This document shows, in pieces, positions 24,010-30,254 of a stretch of DNA of 30,254 nucleotides. This DNA is from an uncultured Collinsella sp. (GTDB lineage Bacteria; Actinomycetota; Coriobacteriia; Coriobacteriales; Coriobacteriaceae): contig CAUAEH010000023.1 in assembly GCA_958427975.1 (NCBI GenBank), positions 1 through 30,254 on the forward strand. The letters are read 5' to 3'. The position numbers were made by a program, and so were the translations under genes. Every line of letters begins with the position of its first letter. Position 1 is the first letter of the stretch. Under the pieces are notes generated by a model. That model was not told the origin of the DNA, did no database searches, and saw only the letters and a list, made by a program, of their open reading frames with translations.

Positions 24010-24734
24010 CGGCCGAGGTTGTTGAGGCACTTCAGGCTGCCCAGGCTGACATTTTCTGTGTGGCTGCCTATGGCTGCATTTTGCCTGATGAGGTGCTGCA
24101 TATGGCGCCGCTCGGCATTGTGAATGTTCATGCTTCCTTGCTGCCTCGTTGGCGTGGGGCTGCTCCTATTCAGCGTGCCATTCTTGCTGGTGATGAGATT
24201 GCTGGTGTTTCCATTATGCGTATTGGGCATGGCGTTGATACCGGCGCTTATTGTGCTCAGGCTTCCACGTCGGTTGCCGGTAAGCATGCTGAGGCGCTGA
24301 CCATGGAGCTTGGTGAGCTTGGCGGCAAACTGCTTGCCGATACGCTTCCCTCGCTTGCCGATGGCTCGGCTGTTTGGACTGAGCAGCATGAGTCGCTTGT
24401 GACCCATGCTGCCAAGATTTCCAAACAGGAGATGCGCCTGGATCCGCAGATGGCGGCGCTTGATTGTGTGCGTCATGTGCTGGCCTCATCCGATACCGCG
24501 CCTGCTCGTTGCGTGATTGCCGGCAAGACCGTGCGCGTGCTCGATGCCGCGCCGGCTGATGTGTCGCTTGGCGAGGGTCAGGTTCTCATTAAGGCCAAGC
24601 GTGTTTACCTTGGTCTTTCCGATGGTGCGGTTGAACTGCTCGAGGTTAAGCCCGATGGCAAGCGTGCCATGGCCGCTTCTGCTTGGGCTGCTGGGCTGCA
24701 AGGCGCCGATCTTATCTGGGGTGTTTTGTCGTGA
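23814..24734 (+). CDS. fmt: Methionyl-tRNA formyltransferase
   Basis: Formylates initiator Met-tRNA with 10-formyltetrahydrofolate. The product is 306 residues. The N-terminal formyltransferase domain starts MRIVFMGTPDFAVPSL and includes the signature NVHASLLPRWRGAAPIQ with the catalytic Asn/His region, followed by GVSIMRIGHGVDTG. The smaller C-terminal tRNA-binding domain runs from about 205. The ATG at 23814 has GAGGGGAG 9 nt upstream. Codon choice differs sharply from def just upstream: many T-ending codons (GTT, GCT, CTT, CGT). The stop overlaps rsmB by GTGA. Confidence 0.96.
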   Translation: MRIVFMGTPDFAVPSLTSLVEAGNEIALVVTRPDAVRGRGKKLEPSPVKAKALELGLPVVEANRMTAEVVEALQAAQADIFCVAAYGCILPDEVLHMAPLGIVNVHASLLPRWRGAAPIQRAILAGDEIAGVSIMRIGHGVDTGAYCAQASTSVAGKHAEALTMELGELGGKLLADTLPSLADGSAVWTEQHESLVTHAAKISKQEMRLDPQMAALDCVRHVLASSDTAPARCVIAGKTVRVLDAAPADVSLGEGQVLIKAKRVYLGLSDGAVELLEVKPDGKRAMAASAWAAGLQGADLIWGVLS

Positions 24735-26131
24735 GTAAGCTGTCTCCCGCGCGCAAGCTTGCGCTCGATGTGCTGATGGAGGCCGATCGCCGCGGCATGT
24801 ATGCGCGCGACGTGCTGTCCTCTCGCGCATCGGCCAAGGCTATTGACCAGCGTGATTCCGCTTTTGCCGCCCGCTTGGCGCTTGGTGTGGCCGCCACGCA
24901 GGGTATTTTGGACGAACTGCTCGATCAGTTTCTCGATAAGCCTAAAAAGGTTGCGCCGCGTGTTCGCATGGCGCTTCGTATCTCGGCCTTCGAGATGCTC
25001 TATCTGCATACGCCTGGTCGCGTTGCGGTGAGTCAGGGCGTTGAGCTGGTGCGCAGCGGAGCTAAGTCTGCCGCCGGTTTGGCCAATGCCGTGCTGCATA
25101 AGGTCGCGGACAACGTTGAGGACTTTGCCACTGCGTCCGATGTAGATGAGTCTGAGCGACGCCTGGTTCGTCTGTCGCGCCTGATGGGTCTGCCGCGTTG
25201 GCTGTGCGCTCGTATTATGGCTTCGTTTGACACACCGGAGGGCGCGCTTAGCTTTGCCGGTAATCTGGCCCCCGCGCCGCTGGCCCTGCATGAGAACGCC
25301 TTTGCGACCAAGCCCGATCCGTATATCTCGCAGCTCGTCGCGCCTGTCTTCCCGGGCTGCCATGCGCCGGTCGATGCGCAGGTCACCGTTGCGTCGGGCG
25401 TGTTTGAGCGTGCTGCCGCGGTAGCATCTGATCTCAACGCACAGCTTATCGCCACGGCAGCCACGCGTCCTGGAAGCTGCCTTGAGATTGGTGCCGGTCG
25501 TGGCACCAAGACCTATGTGATGATGTGCCAGGCCAAACGCGCGGGCTATGAGCGTCAGCATACGGCACTTGATCTTCATGACCGCAAGTGCGACCTGAAT
25601 CTCGCGCGCCTGCATAAGGCCGGTATTCAGGGCGTTCGTACGGTTTCGGGCGATGCTTGCGAGCTTGATGAAGTCCTGACGTCGTTTGATGCCATGCTTG
25701 GCAAGCCGGTTAAGTTCGATACAGTCTTTATCGATGCGCCGTGCTCGGGCACCGGCACCATGCGCCGTCATCCCGAGATACCTTGGCGCCTGACTGAAAA
25801 GGATGTGACGGTTGAGCTGCCCAAACTGCAGCTGACGATGCTCAAGGAAGCTGCCGCGCGCATGGCTGCCGGCGGCGAGCTGATCTATGCGACGTGCTCG
25901 GTCTTCGATGAGGAGAACACGCAGGTGGTGGATGCTTTCCTTGCTTCTCCCGAGGGTGCCGGCTTTAGCGTGGCACCGCTTTCCGAGGCACAGATTCTGC
26001 AACTCCCCGAGTTCGATCAAGCCAAGAAACTCGTATCCGTACGCCAGAACGATCGAGGCCTCTTCCAAAGCGTTCCCGTAAACGCCGATTCCTACGACGG
26101 CCACTTCTGCGCCCGCCTGATCCGCAAGTAA
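24731..26131 (+). CDS. rsmB: 16S rRNA (cytosine-967-C5)-methyltransferase
   Basis: RsmB methylates C967 of 16S rRNA using SAM. The product is 466 residues. An N-terminal NusB-like RNA-binding domain spans about 5-130. The methyltransferase domain follows, with SAM motif LEIGAGRGTKT at 251-261, DAPCSGTG at 335-342 (Cys338) and ATCS at 387-390 (catalytic Cys389). The GTG at 24731 overlaps the fmt stop, giving fmt-rsmB coupling as seen in many bacteria. The T-ending codon preference of fmt continues in its first part and fades towards the 3' end. Confidence 0.94.
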   Translation: MSKLSPARKLALDVLMEADRRGMYARDVLSSRASAKAIDQRDSAFAARLALGVAATQGILDELLDQFLDKPKKVAPRVRMALRISAFEMLYLHTPGRVAVSQGVELVRSGAKSAAGLANAVLHKVADNVEDFATASDVDESERRLVRLSRLMGLPRWLCARIMASFDTPEGALSFAGNLAPAPLALHENAFATKPDPYISQLVAPVFPGCHAPVDAQVTVASGVFERAAAVASDLNAQLIATAATRPGSCLEIGAGRGTKTYVMMCQAKRAGYERQHTALDLHDRKCDLNLARLHKAGIQGVRTVSGDACELDEVLTSFDAMLGKPVKFDTVFIDAPCSGTGTMRRHPEIPWRLTEKDVTVELPKLQLTMLKEAAARMAAGGELIYATCSVFDEENTQVVDAFLASPEGAGFSVAPLSEAQILQLPEFDQAKKLVSVRQNDRGLFQSVPVNADSYDGHFCARLIRK

Positions 26132-26138
26132 CTACTAT

Positions 26139-26203
26139 GTTGCGGTGAAATAGGGATTGAATAGCGGCATCTACCCGCCAAACAGTCCATATTTCACCGC
26201 AAC
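26139..26203. repeat. 65-bp palindromic element, copy 2
   Basis: Perfect 14-bp arms GTTGCGGTGAAATA (26139-26152) and the complement at 26190-26203, with a 37-nt interior. It has the same length and conserved outer thirds as copy 1 in opposite orientation, with a divergent centre. It begins 7 nt past the rsmB stop, between tail-to-tail rsmB and the zinc-ribbon gene. The zinc-ribbon gene has its own terminator at 26235-26262. Confidence 0.85.
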
Positions 26204-26234
26204 TCATAAGGAAACCTGGGTAGCTAAAGAAATA

Positions 26235-26262
26235 GCCCCGCGATCGGCGTTGATCGCGGGGC
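26235..26262 (-). terminator. Intrinsic terminator of the zinc-ribbon gene
   Basis: Perfect 11-bp stem GCCCCGCGATC / GATCGCGGGGC with a 6-nt loop. It lies just past the stop on the - strand and is followed by TATTTCTTTAG. Confidence 0.85.
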
Positions 26263-26272
26263 CGCGTTGTTC

Positions 26273-26509
26273 CTAGCGGCTGTGTGGGCAGTTGGCGCAG
26301 CAGCCGCTGGTGGCGCTGGTGCTGGAGCCGCCGCTTCGCTGATCGGTGTTGTAGAAACCGCTGCCCTCAAATTTAATGCCGCTGGCCGAGAACGTCTTGG
26401 CCGCCGGGGCACCGCAGCTGGGGCACACGACCTCGGGAGTCTCGGACATGGGATGCTCAACCTCAAACACGTTGCCGCAGCTCGAGCACTTGTAATCGTA
26501 GCGCGCCAT
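26273..26509 (-). CDS. FmdB-family zinc-ribbon protein
   Basis: Small 78-residue protein with the FmdB-type zinc ribbon: YDYKCSSCGNVFEVEH (Cys8, Cys11) and VVCPSCG (Cys29, Cys32). Members are thought to be regulatory or RNA/DNA-associated, but no function is firmly established. After the ribbon comes FEGSGFYNTD, typical of the family, then a Ser/Gly linker and a Cys-rich end with Cys70, Cys71 and Cys74 (GCCANCPH). AAGGAAG lies upstream of the ATG. It is followed by its own terminator and preceded by that of the large glucan enzyme, so it is probably a single-gene unit. Confidence 0.85.
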   Translation of the reverse strand: MARYDYKCSSCGNVFEVEHPMSETPEVVCPSCGAPAAKTFSASGIKFEGSGFYNTDQRSGGSSTSATSGCCANCPHSR

Positions 26510-26531
26510 AATACTTCCTTTTCAGCACAAA

Positions 26532-26553
26532 GCGGGCAGATTACTCTGCCCGC
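26532..26553 (-). terminator. Terminator of the GH13-GH77 gene
   Basis: Perfect 9-bp stem GCGGGCAGA / TCTGCCCGC with loop TTAC, about 45 nt past the stop on the - strand. The following TTTGTG is only a short T-run. Confidence 0.65.
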
Positions 26554-26597
26554 ATAAATTCAAACGTCTGTAACTGTACCCTATATCGGGGGTTTTA

Positions 26598-29500
26598 TCA
26601 CGCTTCGCCCCAGAATCTATGGTTGTTGCGCAGGAGCTGTGCGGTTTTGTTCTCGGCGGCTGCAATGTCCGCCTCGTCAGCCTGCCAGGTCCAGTTGCCT
26701 GTGGCCACGCCCGGAACGTTCATGCGCGCGTCGTCGCCAAGCCCCAGGACATCCTGCAGTGGCATCATCACCAGGGGAGCGTCGCTTGCCAGCGCGTCGC
26801 TCATCAGCTTGGCCGCCACCTCAACACCGCTCGGTTCATCGCCGCCCGCAAAGGTACGGGTGCACCAACCGGCCAGCGTCGACGTATCGTGCGTCGAGGT
26901 GTACAGAATCTTGCCGGGCGTGGGATGCACACCGTAACGAACGTCGTAGTCGCTAAACTCCAGCACGTCCATGCCGGGGAAACCGCAGGTCGAAGCCATG
27001 GCGCGAACACCGGGCGTCAAATAGCCCAGGTCCTCGGCGATAAAGTTGAGCTGACCCAGTTCGTCATAGGCGGTCTGGAACAGGTTTTTGCCCGGGCCCG
27101 CCAGCCAGCGGCCGTCGGCGCATGCCTTGCCCGCGGGAATGCTGTAATAGCTGTGGAATCCCAGGAAGTGATCCAGACGCACGCGGTCGTAGAGCGAGAA
27201 CGCGCGGCGCAGGCGATCCATCCACCAACTATAGCCGTTCTGCTTCATGTGGTCCCAGCGGAACGTCGGGTTGCCCCACATCTGGCCCTCGGGCGCAAAG
27301 TTGTCGGGCGGCGCGCCGGAAATCTCAATCGCCTTGCCGGTATCGGACAGCCAGAAGTTCTCGGGTTCGCTCCACGCGTCTGCCGAATCGTCGGACACGT
27401 ACATAGGAATATCGCCGATAACCTCGATGCCCTTCTTGTGCGCATAGTTCATGAGCTCGCACCAAGCCAGGTCAAAGCGGTACTGCATGTACGCCTGAAG
27501 CTCGGCCTCGTTGTGGAAGCGCTTGTCGTCGATCAGATGCTCGTTGTAGCGCGCGACATCTGCCGGCCAATCATGGCGCGACTCGCCCTCAAAGTACTTC
27601 TTAACGGCCATGTAGACGCAGTATTTCTCGAGCCAATCGGCATTGCGATGTTTAAACGCGGTGTACAGCGGATCGGCATCCTCGCCTCCGCGGGCCTTCC
27701 AGGTCTCAAAGTCGGCTGCCAGCTCCTCTTGGCTTTCGGGCAGCAGGTCAATATTGCCTGCAAAGGCCGAAGGCCCAGCGTAAGGGGAGCGGAAGAAGTC
27801 TGTCGGGTTGACAGGCAGAACCTGCCAGTAGCGCATACCCATAGCGGCCAGATGGTCGATAAAGCGACGCGTGGGCGCACCAATCGTACCGGGCTTGCCG
27901 TCGTCGGTGGGCACCGAGGTGATATGGCACACGACGCCCGCGCCGTGATCGAGCGGCTCCTGCAGGCGCTGCTCGGCATGGTGATAGATGATCGATGAGC
28001 CCAGCGGATACAGATCGAGCGTGACCGTACCGTTGTGGATTTCGCACTCGTGACCGCTGATCACGTCACTCGCACATTCGCCAAGCGCCGGAATCGTCAC
28101 GCGGTGCGAATTGCGCAGGCTGCGGTTGATGATAACCGTCGCGGACTCGCCATCCTTGCCCGTGCGGTTGTATGCCAGCACCTCGTCGTTGAGTGCGAAG
28201 GCCTTGATCTCGCCGTCGATCATAAATGGCAGTGCGCGGCGTACGGCGGAGGCGTTCTTGACAATAGCCAGCGTGTCGAAGTCGTGCAGTTGGTCCTTGG
28301 TCGGCAAGGTGCGACGGTTACCCGGATCGGTAAGGCCCTCCAGGCCGTACTCGTCGCCGTAGTAGATCGAAGGCACGCCGGGGAAGGTCATCTGCATGAG
28401 CGTGGCAAGCCAAAAACGGCTCTTGGCCAGTCCCATTGCATTCTCGTCCAGGCGCCATTTGCTGCGCTCACACTCGGGCAGCTGCGACTCGTCGGGGCCG
28501 CCGCCGAGTACCGAGATGATGCGCGGACGGTCGTGGCTCGAAAGCAGGTTGAGCGCGCAGGACAATGCCTCGCTCGGGTAGTTCTCGCGCAGGGTCTCGA
28601 TATCCTCGGCTGCCTGGTAGGCGTTCTTGTAGCCCATCAAAAAGCCTATGACCATGTCGCGGAAGGGGTAATCCATAGCAGAGTCCAGCTCGGAACCCTG
28701 CAGGTAGCGGCGCAGATGGCCGTAGCTAATCTTGTTGGAGGCGTCTTCCCAGACTTCGCCGAGCAACAGTGCGTCGGGCTTTTCGGCAAGTACGGCCTTC
28801 TTGATCTCGGCCAGGAAGTCGTCGGAAAGCTCGTCGGCGACGTCCAGGCGCCAACCATGGGCACCGGCGCGCAGCCATTTGCGGATCACGCCGTCCTTGC
28901 CCAGGAGCTTCTCGCGCACTAGCTCGGACTTCTCGTTGATGGCCGGCATGTTGCCCACGCCCCACCAGCAGTCGTACGAGCCGTCCTCGTGGAAGGTGAA
29001 CGCATCGCGCCACGGCGAATCCTCGCTCTGCCAGGCGCCCACGCCGGGGTAGTTGCCGTAGCGGTTAAAGTAGATCGAGTCATCGCCCGTGTGATTGAAG
29101 ACGCCGTCCAGGATAATGGAAATACCCAGCTTCTCGGCTGCCTGGCAAAGCTCGGTAAAGTCCTGCTCAGTGCCCAGAATCGGGTCAATCTTGGTGTAGT
29201 CGGCCGTGTCGTAGCGGTGGTTGCTCGCGGCTTCAAAGATGGGGTTGAGATAGATGGCCGTAAAGCCCAGCTCTGCGATGCGGGGCAGGTCTTCCTGGAT
29301 GCCCTTGAGCGAGCCGCCGTAGAAGTCCCAGGTCTTGATTGAGCCGTCCTCGGCGCGCTCGTACACGGGCGGCTCGTTCCAGTCCTCGACCATCCGGCGC
29401 TGAATGCCCTTGCGCGGTTTTTCGAGTTGGGCCATTGTGCGCTCGCGCCAATGCTCGTCACGGGCGTAGCGGTCGGGGAAGATTTGGTAGACCATACCGC

Positions 29501-29894
29501 GCTCGTACCAGGTGGGGCGGTTCTCGCGGTGCTTATAGACGGTAATCTGGAAGGACGGCACCTCGGCGTAGTCGTAGGTTACGCCCTCGCCGCCGGTGCG
29601 GCCTTGCGGCGCGCCCAGGCGGACCTCGGGCTGACCTTCGATATTGCATATAAAGCTGTACCACACAAGACACGGTTCATCGCATTTGAGCTCGCCGGTA
29701 AAAATGCCGTCGCCTTCGTGCTCCATCGGGATTAGGGTCTCGCCGACTTCATCGACCCAGGTACGCAAGGTGAGTGTTGCCTGGTTGGGATCGGCATCCT
29801 CCAAAATCACCGAGAGTGCAACGGAAGTTCCAGTGGTCACAGCGCCAAACGGAGTGCGAAACTGCGGTAGGCGGCTGTTGTGAATCAATCTCAT
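26598..29894 (-). CDS. GH13 alpha-amylase/neopullulanase - GH77 4-alpha-glucanotransferase fusion
   Basis: A 1098-residue two-enzyme protein for alpha-glucan breakdown. Residues 1-120 form a beta-rich domain like the N-terminal domain of neopullulanases. The GH13 domain spans about 130-560, with DGVFNH (263-268), GWRLDVADE with nucleophile Asp351, acid Glu380 in LLGEVWED, and HD at 454-455. A beta-sandwich part runs to about 640. The GH77 (MalQ-like) domain spans 645-1098, with GDIPMYVSDDS, GAPPDNFAPEGQMWGNP, RLDHF with Asp908, AED with Glu953 and STHDT with His1002-Asp1003. All catalytic residues of both halves are present. The ribosome site is poor. Inferred role: cutting and transferring maltooligosaccharides or glycogen fragments; no signal peptide, so cytoplasmic. 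Confidence 0.92.
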   Translation of the reverse strand: MRLIHNSRLPQFRTPFGAVTTGTSVALSVILEDADPNQATLTLRTWVDEVGETLIPMEHEGDGIFTGELKCDEPCLVWYSFICNIEGQPEVRLGAPQGRTGGEGVTYDYAEVPSFQITVYKHRENRPTWYERGMVYQIFPDRYARDEHWRERTMAQLEKPRKGIQRRMVEDWNEPPVYERAEDGSIKTWDFYGGSLKGIQEDLPRIAELGFTAIYLNPIFEAASNHRYDTADYTKIDPILGTEQDFTELCQAAEKLGISIILDGVFNHTGDDSIYFNRYGNYPGVGAWQSEDSPWRDAFTFHEDGSYDCWWGVGNMPAINEKSELVREKLLGKDGVIRKWLRAGAHGWRLDVADELSDDFLAEIKKAVLAEKPDALLLGEVWEDASNKISYGHLRRYLQGSELDSAMDYPFRDMVIGFLMGYKNAYQAAEDIETLRENYPSEALSCALNLLSSHDRPRIISVLGGGPDESQLPECERSKWRLDENAMGLAKSRFWLATLMQMTFPGVPSIYYGDEYGLEGLTDPGNRRTLPTKDQLHDFDTLAIVKNASAVRRALPFMIDGEIKAFALNDEVLAYNRTGKDGESATVIINRSLRNSHRVTIPALGECASDVISGHECEIHNGTVTLDLYPLGSSIIYHHAEQRLQEPLDHGAGVVCHITSVPTDDGKPGTIGAPTRRFIDHLAAMGMRYWQVLPVNPTDFFRSPYAGPSAFAGNIDLLPESQEELAADFETWKARGGEDADPLYTAFKHRNADWLEKYCVYMAVKKYFEGESRHDWPADVARYNEHLIDDKRFHNEAELQAYMQYRFDLAWCELMNYAHKKGIEVIGDIPMYVSDDSADAWSEPENFWLSDTGKAIEISGAPPDNFAPEGQMWGNPTFRWDHMKQNGYSWWMDRLRRAFSLYDRVRLDHFLGFHSYYSIPAGKACADGRWLAGPGKNLFQTAYDELGQLNFIAEDLGYLTPGVRAMASTCGFPGMDVLEFSDYDVRYGVHPTPGKILYTSTHDTSTLAGWCTRTFAGGDEPSGVEVAAKLMSDALASDAPLVMMPLQDVLGLGDDARMNVPGVATGNWTWQADEADIAAAENKTAQLLRNNHRFWGEA

Positions 29895-29917
29895 AGTACG
29901 GTCCAGTTCTATACAGT

Positions 29918-29935
29918 CATGGCCAGCGGGCCATG
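29918..29935 (-). promoter_or_regulatory. Leader hairpin of the GH13-GH77 gene
   Basis: CATGGCC pairs with GGCCATG around AGCG, 24 nt upstream of the start on the - strand. Possible mRNA stability or translation element. Confidence 0.35.
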
Positions 29936-29955
29936 GGCGTAACGCACATTATTTA

Positions 29956-29984
29956 AGTATATCGTTGTACTTTAGTTGTATAAA
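29956..29984 (-). promoter_or_regulatory. Candidate promoter of the GH13-GH77 gene
   Basis: On the - strand, TTTATA (29979-29984) and TATACT (29956-29961) are 17 nt apart, about 62 nt before the start, in the most AT-rich stretch of the window. GTTGTA occurs twice nearby (29964-29969 and 29975-29980), which could be part of an operator. Confidence 0.45.
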
Positions 29985-30043
29985 CTACAGCCGCTCACTA
30001 TCGGCGAACGGTTGTCCTAGAAAATCGTTTTACCCATCTATAG

Positions 30044-30078
30044 AACAAGGGGTGTCACGCTGAATGACACCCCTTGTT
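30044..30078 (-). terminator. Terminator of the partial gene at the window edge
   Basis: Perfect 14-bp stem AACAAGGGGTGTCA / TGACACCCCTTGTT with a 7-nt loop, 30 nt past the stop on the - strand. The T-content after the stem is modest on both strands. Confidence 0.75.
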
Positions 30079-30108
30079 TATTGAGGATTTGGTTTTGGAT
30101 CGTCCGGA

Positions 30109-30254
30109 CTAGCGGCGCTTGCGGGTGGCCGTGGCCTTACGGACGGACGTCTTCTTGGACGGGGCCTTTTCCGCTGCCGGAGCGGCGGGGGAGACCGGGG
30201 TCTGCTTGGCGGGCGCGGGCTTAGCCTCTGCCTTCGGGGCGGCCTTGACCTCGG
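30109..30254 (-). CDS. C-terminal end of a basic Lys/Ala/Pro-rich protein (partial)
   Basis: The frame is open from the window edge to a TAG at 30109-30111. The visible 48 residues are almost entirely Ala, Lys, Pro, Glu, Thr and Arg, ending KKTSVRKATATRKRR. Such tails occur in actinobacterial HU-like DNA-binding proteins and in some ribosome- or RNA-associated proteins. The folded part is outside the window, so the family cannot be named. A terminator follows. Confidence 0.7.
   Translation of the reverse strand, partial: EVKAAPKAEAKPAPAKQTPVSPAAPAAEKAPSKKTSVRKATATRKRR

Noticed and set aside
24605..26104. 499-codon frame on the - strand opposite rsmB
   Set aside because: Antisense to rsmB with intact catalytic motifs; Arg/His-rich composition typical of a shadow frame.
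26619..27998. 459-codon frame on the + strand opposite the GH77 domain
   Set aside because: Antisense to a domain with all catalytic residues; no family features and no good ribosome site.

Overview
The window looks like a chromosome segment of a Gram-positive, high-GC gut anaerobe of the class Coriobacteriia, most likely Collinsella or a close relative. This is inferred from overall GC content, the anaerobic-type cobalamin genes, a MacAB-like exporter without any outer-membrane partner, and the mix of housekeeping genes. No 16S or other marker is present, so the genus is a guess.

Region 1 (1-9754, all + strand) is the downstream part of a cobalamin operon: cbiA (5' end outside the window), cobT, cobU, cobS, an unusual CobU-like/CobC fusion, cbiB, cobD, cbiP, cobO, cbiC, cbiJ. 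Almost every junction is a stop/start overlap (ATGA, GTGA or 8 nt), so the genes are probably translated in a coupled way from one long mRNA. Together they cover late corrin-ring steps (CbiC, CbiJ), amidation (CbiA, CbiP), adenosylation (CobO), aminopropanol arm attachment (CobD, CbiB) and nucleotide loop assembly (CobU, CobT, CobS, CobC domain). The earlier ring-building enzymes must lie upstream. The cluster is visibly more GC-rich than what follows and ends at a short broken remnant resembling an IS21-type IstA transposase. This suggests the cluster is, or borders, a transferred segment.

Region 2 (9966-15252, all - strand) holds a three-gene exporter operon (membrane-fusion adaptor, ABC ATPase, MacB/FtsX-type permease) preceded by a membrane-anchored L,D-transpeptidase. 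Region 3 (15402-18632, - strand) has a single-chain iron-sulfur L-serine dehydratase and S-adenosylmethionine synthetase. Region 4 (18910-26131, + strand) has gltX, then priA-def, then fmt-rsmB. Region 5 (26273-30254, - strand) has a small FmdB-type zinc-ribbon protein, a 1098-residue GH13-GH77 fusion for alpha-glucan metabolism, and the C-terminal end of a very basic Lys/Ala/Pro-rich protein at the window edge.

The most unusual non-coding feature is a set of long, nearly perfect palindromes in the gaps between operons. Two are copies of one 65-bp family (9887-9951 and 26139-26203), both at tail-to-tail gene junctions, with identical length, conserved ends and divergent centres. Three others (17065-17184, 18739-18828, 23495-23596) have 26 to 36 bp arms and no shared sequence with each other. 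Ordinary intrinsic terminators are also present, and at several sites the palindromes are clearly not the terminator. No tRNA, rRNA, CRISPR array or complete insertion sequence was seen.
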